This document shows, in pieces, positions 1-5,218 of a stretch of DNA of 5,218 nt; positions within the stretch are counted from its first letter, which is position 1, and each line of letters opens with the position of its first letter. The notes beneath the pieces were generated by a model. It was not told where the DNA came from. It was given only the letters and a program-made list of their open reading frames with translations, and did not search any database. This stretch comes from Hyphomicrobiaceae bacterium (GTDB lineage Bacteria; Pseudomonadota; Alphaproteobacteria; Rhizobiales; Hyphomicrobiaceae), in contig JAFMSC010000329.1 of assembly GCA_017353825.1 (NCBI GenBank), positions 1 to 5,218 on the forward strand, in the 5' to 3' direction. The position numbers and the translations under genes were made by a program.

Positions 1-114
1 GGCTTCGACGCTCTCGTCACCTCCTTCGTCGCTACGATTGCTACCGGCTGGAGCGACCCTTACCGGGTGGGACTGGCTCCCACTGAGAAACCGCGCCTTT
101 ACACGGCGCACTGA
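1..114 (+). CDS. C-terminal end of an unidentified protein, partial at left edge
   Basis: A plus-strand frame is open from the first base and stops at TGA 112-114, giving 37 residues that begin GFDALVTSFVATIATGW and end PRLYTAH. The start lies outside the window. I do not recognise the family. Its stop codon sits exactly where the neighbouring Baeyer-Villiger gene (opposite strand) loses its similarity to the family, so this segment is probably the edge of inserted or rearranged DNA, possibly a transposase tail or a dispersed repeat read as protein. The last 50 bases contain two hairpins, which argues partly for a non-coding repeat. It is real as an open frame, but its status as a gene is uncertain. 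Confidence 0.35.
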   Translation, partial: GFDALVTSFVATIATGWSDPYRVGLAPTEKPRLYTAH

Positions 115-1405
115 AAAGGTTCGGGAAGCCTGCCATGGCCAGGCCCAGGTAGGTGCGCGGCCCGTCGCTCCATTTCTCCTGCAGTCGCAGCCCGCCCCGG
201 CCGCGGATGTCGATTCTCATTAGCGCCCCGGTCATGGCATCGAAGCCGGTCGCGAACACGATGGCATCGACCTCGTGCTCTCGGCCCCTGGCGCGCACGC
301 CTTGCGCGGTGATTTCCTCGATCGGCTCCTCGCTTACGTCGATCAGCTCGACGTTGAGCCGATTGAACGTCTCGTAGTAGCCGCTGTCGACGCACAACCG
401 CTTGCAGCCGATCGTGTTCTTCGGCGCCAACAGCTCGGCAACCTGCGGATCCACCACCTTCTCGCGAATCTTGCCTCGCACGAACTCGGCCGCCGTATCG
501 TTGGCCCGCTGGCTCACCATCAGGTCCTGGAACGCGCCGAGAAACGACAGCCCGCCCCGTTGCCAGCGCCTTTCGTATTCCGCGGTGCGCGCCTCGGGCG
601 ACGTCTCCAGGGCTTTCCGGTCACCATAGTCAAAGTCGATGCCGGTCATGGTCAGTTTGGCGCGGGCCCGCAGCTTCGGATAGTCCGCCTTGATCGCCCG
701 TACGTACTCGCGGTTCAGCGGCGCGTTGTGCGCCGGCACCGCATAGTTGGGCGTGCGCTGGAATACGAAAAGGTGCTTCGACTGTCGGGCGATGATGGGG
801 ATCGACTGCACGGCAGAAGAGCCGGTGCCGATAATGGCCACGCGCTTGCCCGTGAAGTCGACCTCCTCATGCGGCCAGGTGCCGGTGTGATATCGCCCGC
901 CCTTGAAGCGCTCGAGCCCATCGAACGTCGGCAAATTCGGCGAAGATAGGCACCCCGTCGCCATGATGCAGAACCTGGCCGAAGTACGGGCGCCATCGCT
1001 GGTCTCGATCGTCCAGCGGCTCTCCGTCTCGTCGAAGGTTGCGGACATCACGCGCGTGTTGAACTGGATGTCGCGGCGCAGGTCGAAGCGATCGGCCACG
1101 TGGTTGGCATAGCGCAGGATCTCGGGCTGTGCGGCGTAGCGCTCGCTCCACTCCCATTCCTGCTGCAGGGCGGCATCAAACTGGTAGGAATACTGCACGC
1201 TCTCCACGTCGCAGCGCGCACCCGGATAGCGGTTCCAGTACCACGTACCGCCCACCCCGCCCCCGGCCTCGATCACGCGCGCCGCCAAGCCGAGCCCGCG
1301 CAGCCGGTGCAGCATGTATATGCCAGCGAACCCCGCACCGACGACCACGGCATCGAGCGGCGCATCGCGTCCATTGTACCTGCTGGCGTTCACGTGCGGG
1401 TTCAT
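41..1405 (-). CDS. Type I Baeyer-Villiger monooxygenase, 3'-truncated
   Basis: A flavoprotein that in its family uses FAD, NADPH and O2 to insert oxygen next to a ketone, giving an ester or lactone; cytoplasmic. Motifs in order: FAD-binding GAGFAG (residues 23-28) with the ribose-binding Glu46; GGTWYWNRYPGARCD (52-66); the Baeyer-Villiger fingerprint FxGxxxHxxxWP as FKGGRYHTGTWP (167-178); NADPH-binding GTGSSA (193-198); a KRLCVDSGYYETFNR block; ATGFD (385-389). The start ATG at 1405 has a GGGAGGG ribosome site (1421-1415) 9 nt upstream. Family members are about 540 residues. This frame has 454, and after the usual GFPNLF (residue 431, near base 113) it runs into 23 unrelated residues instead of the expected TGPGSP-type segment. 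The other two frames do not restore the family sequence, so the gene is cut by rearrangement and not merely frameshifted. It is probably inactive or impaired. It lies 26 nt downstream of the SDR gene, likely in the same operon. The specific ketone substrate cannot be read from the sequence. Confidence 0.9.
   Translation of the reverse strand: MNPHVNASRYNGRDAPLDAVVVGAGFAGIYMLHRLRGLGLAARVIEAGGGVGGTWYWNRYPGARCDVESVQYSYQFDAALQQEWEWSERYAAQPEILRYANHVADRFDLRRDIQFNTRVMSATFDETESRWTIETSDGARTSARFCIMATGCLSSPNLPTFDGLERFKGGRYHTGTWPHEEVDFTGKRVAIIGTGSSAVQSIPIIARQSKHLFVFQRTPNYAVPAHNAPLNREYVRAIKADYPKLRARAKLTMTGIDFDYGDRKALETSPEARTAEYERRWQRGGLSFLGAFQDLMVSQRANDTAAEFVRGKIREKVVDPQVAELLAPKNTIGCKRLCVDSGYYETFNRLNVELIDVSEEPIEEITAQGVRARGREHEVDAIVFATGFDAMTGALMRIDIRGRGGLRLQEKWSDGPRTYLGLAMAGFPNLFSAPCKGAVSQWEPVPPGKGRSSR
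67..109. repeat. Two consecutive hairpins at the rearrangement edge
   Basis: Two perfect inverted repeats lie side by side. GTGGGA (67-72) and TCCCAC (78-83) enclose a 5-nt loop. GCGCC (93-97) and GGCGC (105-109) enclose a 7-nt loop. The second hairpin ends 2-3 bases before the point where the Baeyer-Villiger gene is broken. Adjacent palindromes are typical of REP-like dispersed repeats and of the ends of some insertion sequences (IS200/IS605, IS91 types). Which, if any, applies here is inference, because only one copy is visible. Confidence 0.45.
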
Positions 1406-1431
1406 GCTGACTCGCCCTCCCGATTCTGATC

Positions 1432-2228
1432 CTATCCCTGCCGCCGCATCCCGCCGCCGAACATGCCCCCGTCCATGACCAGCTCGGCGCCCGTCATGTA
1501 GTCCGAAGCCGCCGACGCGAGGAAGAGCGCGCCGTCGGCGACGTTCTGCGCTTCGCCCGTCCGCGCAAGCGGCACGAACGTGCGGGACAGCGCGTGGATG
1601 TCTGTCGGCTCGTTGCGCCGCACCGCGTCGGCTGCCGGCACCATCTTGCGCCAGATGTCGGTGTCGATGATGCCGGGGTGCACGGAGTTGACGTGGATAT
1701 TGTACTCAGCGTGTTCGATGGCGGCGGCCTTGGCGAACAGGCGCACACCGCCCTTGGTGGCGCAGTAGCCGGCAAGCCCCGCCGCCCCACGCAAGCCGGC
1801 CAGCGACGACATGACAACAAGGGAGCCGCCGCCCGCGCGCCGCATGGCGGGCACGGCATGCTTTACCGAGAGAAACACACCCTCCAGGTTCACCGCCTGC
1901 TGCCGGCGCCAGGCGGCGAGCGTCATATCGATGATAGCCGAGCGAATCGCGATGCCGGCGTTGGCCACCGTGACGTCGAGGCGGCCATGACGCTTCTCGA
2001 CTGCGCCGACGACCTCGAGCCAGCGCGCCTCGTCGGTCACGTCCTGGTGCAGATAGATGGCCGCGCCGCCGGCTCGGCGAATATCGGCAGCAACAGCCTC
2101 GCCGCTGGCGTCATCCACGTCGGTCACCGCGACCTTGGCGCCTCGCGCGCCAGCGTTCTGGCACATGCGGCCCCGATACCGGAGCCTCCGCCCGTCACGA
2201 TCGCCACTATGCCTTCGACCTGCCCCAT
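1432..2228 (-). pseudogene. Short-chain dehydrogenase/reductase (SDR), single-base frameshift near N-terminus
   Basis: A classical SDR, an NAD(P)-dependent alcohol/ketone oxidoreductase. From ATG 2228 the first frame reads MGQVEGIVAIVTGGGSGIG, which includes the TGxxxGxG cofactor loop, and continues to AREA before stopping at 2126-2124. The rest of the protein lies in the next frame (1432-2166), whose apparent start MCQNAGARGAKVAV is an artefact. One extra G at 2141-2143 would give the expected AREGAKVAVTDVD, a protein of about 265 residues. In that numbering the NAG motif is at 90-92, Asn114, Ser142, Tyr155 and Lys159 form the complete tetrad, and Asp37 at the end of the second strand suggests NAD(H) preference. 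The C-terminal YMTGAELVMDGG block is normal. It is first in a likely operon with the Baeyer-Villiger gene and would supply that enzyme's ketone. The frameshift could be a true mutation or a sequencing error. Translation from 2166 alone would lack the glycine motif. Confidence 0.85.
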
Positions 2229-2233
2229 CCGCG

Positions 2234-2238
2234 CCTCC
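2234..2238 (-). promoter_or_regulatory. Ribosome binding site that fixes the SDR start
   Basis: GGAGG on the minus strand lies 5 nt before ATG 2228-2226. An alternative in-frame ATG at 2240 overlaps this site and has only a weak purine stretch upstream. The start at 2228 also gives the usual SDR N-terminus, with the glycine motif about 12 residues in. Confidence 0.6.
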
Positions 2239-2325
2239 ATCCCACGCTCATTTACTCGCCACTGTAGCGATCGATGCCGGCTCCTTCACCATCAAAGCCG
2301 GGACGGTTAGCGTGCGGCGCGCAAC

Positions 2326-2347
2326 CCGGCCCACCGGGAAGGGCCGG
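2326..2347. repeat. GC-rich hairpin in the SDR leader
   Basis: A perfect 7-bp inverted repeat, CCGGCCC (2326-2332) and GGGCCGG (2341-2347), with an 8-nt loop, about 100 nt upstream of the SDR start. No T run follows on either strand, so it is not a standard intrinsic terminator. It could be an RNA structure in the leader or chance in GC-rich DNA. Confidence 0.35.
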
Positions 2348-2569
2348 CTCACTGTTTGCAACGAACGACAGCCAATTGGTCGCCTCCCTTTGGAGAACGC
2401 CACCGCTGACCATGATGTCAACGGCGGAGACCGGTGAGCTCCGGCGGCACCAGCGGTCCAATGTGCTTCCTACCAGCTGTCGTAACACAACCGTGCGAGA
2501 TGATCGATCTCCGCGGGGTCGACGGATCTCACCTGTAACACTGGTACCGCGTGACGTCGGCATTGGGGT

Positions 2570-2697
2570 CTCAACCAACACGCTCGCCGCGCCCAGCGTA
2601 GGTGGGATGGTTGCGACCTTCGCGGCGTTGAGGTTGACTTGTCGATGACGAGAACCAGCTGTTCATTGTGCGTCTCCGATCGTACCGGAATTGGTGC
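2570..2697 (-). pseudogene. Possible relic of the C-terminus of an ABC-type substrate-binding protein (PF04392 type)
   Basis: On the minus strand, 2697-2641 reads APIPVRSETHNEQLVLVID. After two extra bases (2640-2639) the next frame, 2638-2570, reads VNLNAAKVATIPPTLGAAS and on to VLVE. Many proteins of the ABC substrate-binding family PF04392 end in a stretch of the form PVEQPTKFELVINLKTAK followed by LGLTIPPTLLARADEVIE. The order PV, LV-I, NL-AAK, TIPPTL is kept here, with a frameshift, a small deletion and no normal stop. No upstream portion of such a gene is visible. The match is from memory of the family, and the fragment is short. It may be a decayed gene end left by an older rearrangement, or coincidence. 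Confidence 0.3.
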
Positions 2698-2718
2698 ACG
2701 ACTTGGGTGTCGTCGAGA

Positions 2719-2747
2719 TTGACAGGGAGGGGGCGAAAGAATGAACT
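2719..2747 (+). promoter_or_regulatory. Candidate esterase promoter (perfect -35, poor -10)
   Basis: TTGACA (2719-2724) matches the sigma-70 -35 consensus exactly. At 17-nt spacing the -10 position is TGAACT (2742-2747), only 3 of 6 matches. Its placement 34 nt before the esterase start is reasonable. Weak evidence; promoters in high-GC bacteria often deviate from consensus. Confidence 0.25.
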
Positions 2748-2780
2748 GGGGCGCTTTGAGTTTGTGCGAGAGGAAGGGAT

Positions 2781-3734
2781 ATGGGGGACGGCATCGATCG
2801 CAAGATTGCGGCGATATTGCCGCTGTTGCCCTTGAAGGACGCAGCAAACCTTACGCCGAAGCGGGCACGCGATGAACTCGTAGCGCTGGCTGATTCACGG
2901 AAGGATGTCCCGCTGCCGCAGCCGGCGTCAGTCGAGGATCTTATGCTCGATGGAGCAAACGGCTCCATTGCAGCGCGCCTTTATCGAGCAACTGCGACCT
3001 CGTCCTCCTCAGTGGTATTCTTCCATGGCGGGGGATGGGTCGCGGGCGACCTCTATACCCATGACCGCAATGCTCGTGCGCTCGCGCTTGCCCTCGACGC
3101 GGTGGTGCTCAGCGTCGACTATCGCAGGCCGCCGGAAGTGCCCTTCCCTGGCGCCTTTGAGGACGCCTTGGCTGCGACCCGCTGGGCTTCACGCAACATC
3201 AAGAGGCTCGGCGGCGATGCGCGCCGATTGGCGGTGGCGGGCGACAGCGCTGGCGGCCAACTGGCGGCCTCGGTGGCGCTTGGCTGTCGAGACGAAGGTC
3301 CGGACCTGAAAGCACAGCTGCTCGTCTACCCCGCGACGGACGCCGCGGGCGCGTACAAGTCATCAGTGAAGAATGCGAAGTATCCTTCTCGCGAACAGAA
3401 CGCCGAAGGATATTTCCTAACGACGGACGCCATGCGCTTCTTCGCCGGACAGTACCTTTCAATGGAGAGTGACGGCGATGATTGGCGTGTGTCACCCCTT
3501 AGGGCGAGCAGCTTTAAGGGCCTGCCGCCGGCCGTCATCTGCACTGCTGAATTTGACCCGCTGCGTGACGAGGCGGATGCGTATGCGGGTGCGCTCCGCG
3601 GCGCGGGTGTCGAGGTCGCGCATTTCCGTGAACCTGGCCTGATCCATGGGTATTTCTCTCTGGGCGCGGTCGCGCCCAGCGCCGACGCTGCGCGGCTGCG
3701 CGCATGTGCGGCGTTCAAGCAGATGCTCAGTTGA
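2781..3734 (+). CDS. Alpha/beta hydrolase, hormone-sensitive-lipase-type (family IV) esterase
   Basis: A carboxylester hydrolase of 317 residues, the usual length for the bacterial HSL family, with no signal peptide or membrane segment, so cytoplasmic. The oxyanion-hole motif HGGGW is at residues 82-86. YRRPPEVPFPGAFED (114-128) corresponds to the family's YRLAPEHPFPAA-type block. The nucleophile motif GDSAGG (154-159) has Ser156. EFDPLRDE (257-264) supplies the acid Asp259, and LIHGYF (287-292) supplies His289, so the triad is complete. The N-terminal helical region (about 1-50) is the usual cap. The ATG at 2781 is preceded by AGGA (2771-2774) at 6-nt spacing. It is transcribed divergently from the SDR/Baeyer-Villiger pair, and hydrolysing the ester or lactone those enzymes would make is a natural role (inference). 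The gene is intact, unlike its divergent neighbours. The exact substrate is unknown. Confidence 0.93.
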   Translation: MGDGIDRKIAAILPLLPLKDAANLTPKRARDELVALADSRKDVPLPQPASVEDLMLDGANGSIAARLYRATATSSSSVVFFHGGGWVAGDLYTHDRNARALALALDAVVLSVDYRRPPEVPFPGAFEDALAATRWASRNIKRLGGDARRLAVAGDSAGGQLAASVALGCRDEGPDLKAQLLVYPATDAAGAYKSSVKNAKYPSREQNAEGYFLTTDAMRFFAGQYLSMESDGDDWRVSPLRASSFKGLPPAVICTAEFDPLRDEADAYAGALRGAGVEVAHFREPGLIHGYFSLGAVAPSADAARLRACAAFKQMLS

Positions 3735-3809
3735 CGGGTGGTGGATGGGCGTAGCGCTACCCGATTGGGTTCAGGCGCTCATCTCGAAGCCGTCATAGCC
3801 CTTAGCGGC

Positions 3810-3832
3810 AGTCTCGCTGCGCTCGCGAGACT
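3810..3832 (+). terminator. Hairpin downstream of the esterase, possible terminator
   Basis: AGTCTCGC (3810-3817) and GCGAGACT (3825-3832) form a perfect 8-bp stem with a 7-nt loop, about 75 nt after the esterase stop. No T tract follows, so this is not a canonical intrinsic terminator. It could protect the 3' end or be part of a dispersed repeat. Confidence 0.3.
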
Positions 3833-4093
3833 TGAGCCGGTTCGCGAGGCGCTAGGCGGGCTGGAGGTTGACATCCATTCGACCCGGCCAGCGCGACTTA
3901 GCACATTGTTGGATTTGGATTTTCGACCGCCTGGGACCTACGAGATCCAGATCTCCTGCAAAGGCCCGCTCCGGCAACTTGCCACCTCGAACGAGCACCC
4001 AACCTCGCAACACGCCGCGGCTTCCCCCTGGAGGGGCAGAACGCACTTTTGCTTTGTTGGTGGACGCGGCAGTATCGGCCTGCGTGGCACGGC

Positions 4094-4099
4094 AGGAGG
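4094..4099 (+). promoter_or_regulatory. Strong ribosome binding site of the LLM gene
   Basis: AGGAGG, an exact anti-Shine-Dalgarno match, lies 5 nt before ATG 4105-4107. It fixes the start of the LLM gene and shows that the plus strand, not the long antisense frame, is coding. Confidence 0.75.
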
Positions 4100-4104
4100 G
4101 TCCC

Positions 4105-5218
4105 ATGAAGTTTGGCGTGTTCTATGAGCTGCAGCTGCCGCGACCGTGGGAGGAGGACGATGAGCGCCGGCTGGTGCAGGACGCGCTCGCCCAGGTCGAG
4201 CTCGCCGACCGACTCGGCATCGACTACGCTTGGGCAGTCGAGCACCATTTCCTCGAGGAGTACTCCCACTGCTCGGCCTCCGAGGTGTTCCTGGCCGCTG
4301 CCGCCGCGCGCACCAGGCGAATCCGGCTTGGCCACGGCATCCGCCAAGTGATCGCTAACTACAACCATCCGGCTCGCACCGCCGAGGCCGTCGCCATGCT
4401 CGACCTCGTCTCCAACGGCCGCGCCGACCTCGGTATTGGAGAGGGCGCGACGCGGTTGGAACTCGGTGGGTTCAACATCCCGGCCAAGGAGAAGCGCGCC
4501 CTGTCGCTGGAGGCGGCCGAACAGATCGCCAACATGATGGTGATGTCGCCCTATCCGGGCTTCGAGGGGCGCTCGTTCATCATGCCCTGCCGCAACGTGC
4601 TGCCCAAGCCCGTGCAGAAGCCGCATCCCCCCCTGTGGATGGCGTGCACCAACCGCGACACCATTAAGGTGGCGGCCAGCCACGGCCTCGGCGCGCTCGC
4701 CTTCTCCTTCATCGACGAGGCGGAGGCGCGCACCTGGAGCCAGATCTACTACAACATTATCAAAAGCGATGCGTGTGTGCCCTTGGGCCACAGCGTCAAC
4801 GCCAATATCGCCATGGTCTCGGCTTTCTCGCTGCACTCCGATCGCGACGAAGCCGTGCGGCGCGGCCAGGAGGGGTTTGAGTTCTTCCGCTTCGCCATCT
4901 CGGCGCTCGTCACCAAGGACACCGTGCCCGGCCGTTCGCGCCTGTTCGAACAGTTCAAGGAGGAGCGGGCAGCCGGAGCTGCGGGTCCGATGGCGCAGGG
5001 CACGGAGGGCCTCGCCGGCGCGTTCCAGCATTCGCGCGGCATCGGCACACCGGGTGACTTCCGCGCCCATGTGCGTTCGTTCCAAGACGCCGGCGTCGAC
5101 CAGATCATCCTGCTGCAGCAGGCCGGCCGCAACACACACGAGCACATCTGCCAGTCGCTCGACCTGCTTGCCCGCGACGTGCTGCCCGAGTTCGCCGGCG
5201 AGGCGGCCGGCCGAGATC
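4105..5218 (+). CDS. LLM-class (luciferase-like) flavin-dependent monooxygenase, partial at right edge
   Basis: 371 codons are open from ATG 4105 to the window end with no stop. The protein begins MKFGVFYELQLP, the usual first beta strand of the luciferase-like fold. DRLGIDYAWAVEHHF (35-49) matches the conserved EHH block. IRLGHGI (73-79) and NHPARTAEAVAMLDLVSNGR with LGIGEG (87-114) form the flavin-site region typical of PF00296. KPVQKPHPPLWMA (about 168-180) and VDQIILLQQAG near the C-terminus are also family-like. Members take reduced FMN from a separate reductase and oxidise aldehydes, ketones, alkanes or sulfonates. The fold also includes type II Baeyer-Villiger enzymes. Family length is about 350-390 residues, and the last visible stretch, LARDVLPEF, looks like the family's end, so only a few residues are probably missing. 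It is separated from the esterase by 370 nt and hairpins, so it is likely its own transcription unit. Substrate unknown. Confidence 0.9.
   Translation, partial: MKFGVFYELQLPRPWEEDDERRLVQDALAQVELADRLGIDYAWAVEHHFLEEYSHCSASEVFLAAAAARTRRIRLGHGIRQVIANYNHPARTAEAVAMLDLVSNGRADLGIGEGATRLELGGFNIPAKEKRALSLEAAEQIANMMVMSPYPGFEGRSFIMPCRNVLPKPVQKPHPPLWMACTNRDTIKVAASHGLGALAFSFIDEAEARTWSQIYYNIIKSDACVPLGHSVNANIAMVSAFSLHSDRDEAVRRGQEGFEFFRFAISALVTKDTVPGRSRLFEQFKEERAAGAAGPMAQGTEGLAGAFQHSRGIGTPGDFRAHVRSFQDAGVDQIILLQQAGRNTHEHICQSLDLLARDVLPEFAGEAAGRD

Larger units (their letters stand above)
2229..2780. other. Divergent intergenic region between SDR and esterase
   Basis: About 550 bases without a convincing intact gene, separating minus-strand and plus-strand transcription units, so promoters for both should lie here. 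It holds a GC-rich hairpin (2326-2347), a small dyad GAGAT-N5-ATCTC (2497-2511), a TTGACA box upstream of the esterase and a possible gene relic (2570-2697). Frames of 100-125 codons exist on both strands, but none shows a family motif or a good ribosome site. No regulator gene is visible. Confidence 0.6.
3735..4104. other. Intergenic region between esterase and LLM monooxygenase
   Basis: 370 bases. It contains a perfect 10-bp palindrome GTAGCGCTAC (3751-3760) just after the esterase stop and a strong hairpin at 3810-3832. A GTG-initiated frame from 3738 runs through it into the LLM gene but has no ribosome site and no recognisable motif, so I do not call it. The promoter for the LLM gene should lie in the right half, but no clear -35/-10 pair is visible. 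Confidence 0.5.

Noticed and set aside
275..949. 224-residue plus-strand frame
   Set aside because: Shadow of the Baeyer-Villiger gene on the opposite strand. No motif and no ribosome site.
2130..2166. Programmed ribosomal frameshift in the SDR
   Set aside because: There is no slippery heptamer or downstream structure suited to it, and SDRs are not known to use one. A missing base or sequencing error is simpler.
1594..2310. 238-residue plus-strand frame
   Set aside because: Antisense shadow of the SDR gene. Composition is low-information and it runs into the spacer.
2252..2581. 109-residue minus-strand frame ending just before the SDR start
   Set aside because: The position would suit an operon partner, but the sequence shows no domain, its start lies inside the possible gene relic and it crosses the GC-rich hairpin.
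2741..2875. Small plus-strand frame starting at ATG 2741 and overlapping the esterase start out of frame
   Set aside because: It has a purine-rich upstream stretch, but the product has no motif. The esterase start at 2781 has its own ribosome site and full family length.
3868..3900. TTGACA (3868-3873) as promoter of the LLM gene
   Set aside because: No acceptable -10 hexamer at 16-18 nt, and it is more than 200 nt from the start codon.
3738..4127. 129-residue plus-strand frame between esterase and LLM
   Set aside because: GTG start without a ribosome site, overlaps the LLM start, contains the hairpin and shows no recognisable domain.
3898..5145. 415-residue minus-strand frame
   Set aside because: It is antisense to a gene with clear LLM motifs and an exact AGGAGG site. 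Its own translation is Arg/Gly/His-rich with no family motif, and it crosses the intergenic spacer.
1..5218. tRNA, rRNA, riboswitch, CRISPR array or defence system
   Set aside because: No cloverleaf, repeat-spacer pattern, conserved RNA motif or defence-family protein was visible on either strand.

Overview
The window is GC-rich bacterial chromosome or accessory DNA, most likely from a proteobacterium. An alphaproteobacterium such as a Bradyrhizobium relative is my best guess. This rests on codon use, the oxidoreductase and esterase repertoire, and a possible relic of an ABC substrate-binding protein type common in those genomes. The taxonomic call is inference. I see no rRNA, tRNA or CRISPR array.

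Layout. (1) Positions 1-114 hold the end of a foreign segment: a plus-strand open frame running in from the left edge, with two back-to-back hairpins. It abuts the broken 3' end of the next gene. (2) Positions 41-1405, minus strand, encode a type I Baeyer-Villiger monooxygenase that has lost roughly its last 110 residues at the junction near 112-115. (3) Positions 1432-2228, minus strand, encode a short-chain dehydrogenase/reductase (SDR). It reads as two overlapping frames because one base is missing near 2141-2143. It lies 26 nt upstream of the monooxygenase, so the pair looks like an operon. (4) Positions 2229-2780 separate divergent transcription units. They hold a GC-rich hairpin, a small dyad, a -35-like box and a possible decayed fragment of an ABC substrate-binding protein gene. 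(5) Positions 2781-3734, plus strand, encode an intact hormone-sensitive-lipase-type (family IV) esterase. (6) Positions 3735-4104 are non-coding with a palindrome and a strong hairpin. (7) From 4105 to the right edge, plus strand, runs a nearly complete luciferase-like (LLM) flavin-dependent monooxygenase, which is hidden under a long meaningless antisense frame.

Together the genes resemble a ketone-catabolism locus. The SDR would oxidise an alcohol to a ketone, the Baeyer-Villiger enzyme would insert oxygen to give an ester or lactone, and the esterase would hydrolyse it. The LLM enzyme could be a second monooxygenase of the same or a related pathway. The minus-strand half (SDR and Baeyer-Villiger enzyme) is damaged in two independent ways, while the plus-strand half (esterase and LLM) is intact. 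The route as written is therefore probably broken in this strain, unless the frameshift is a sequencing error. I did not find a convincing wholly new system. The most notable points are the rearrangement junction, the frameshift, and the co-occurrence of two unrelated flavin monooxygenases.
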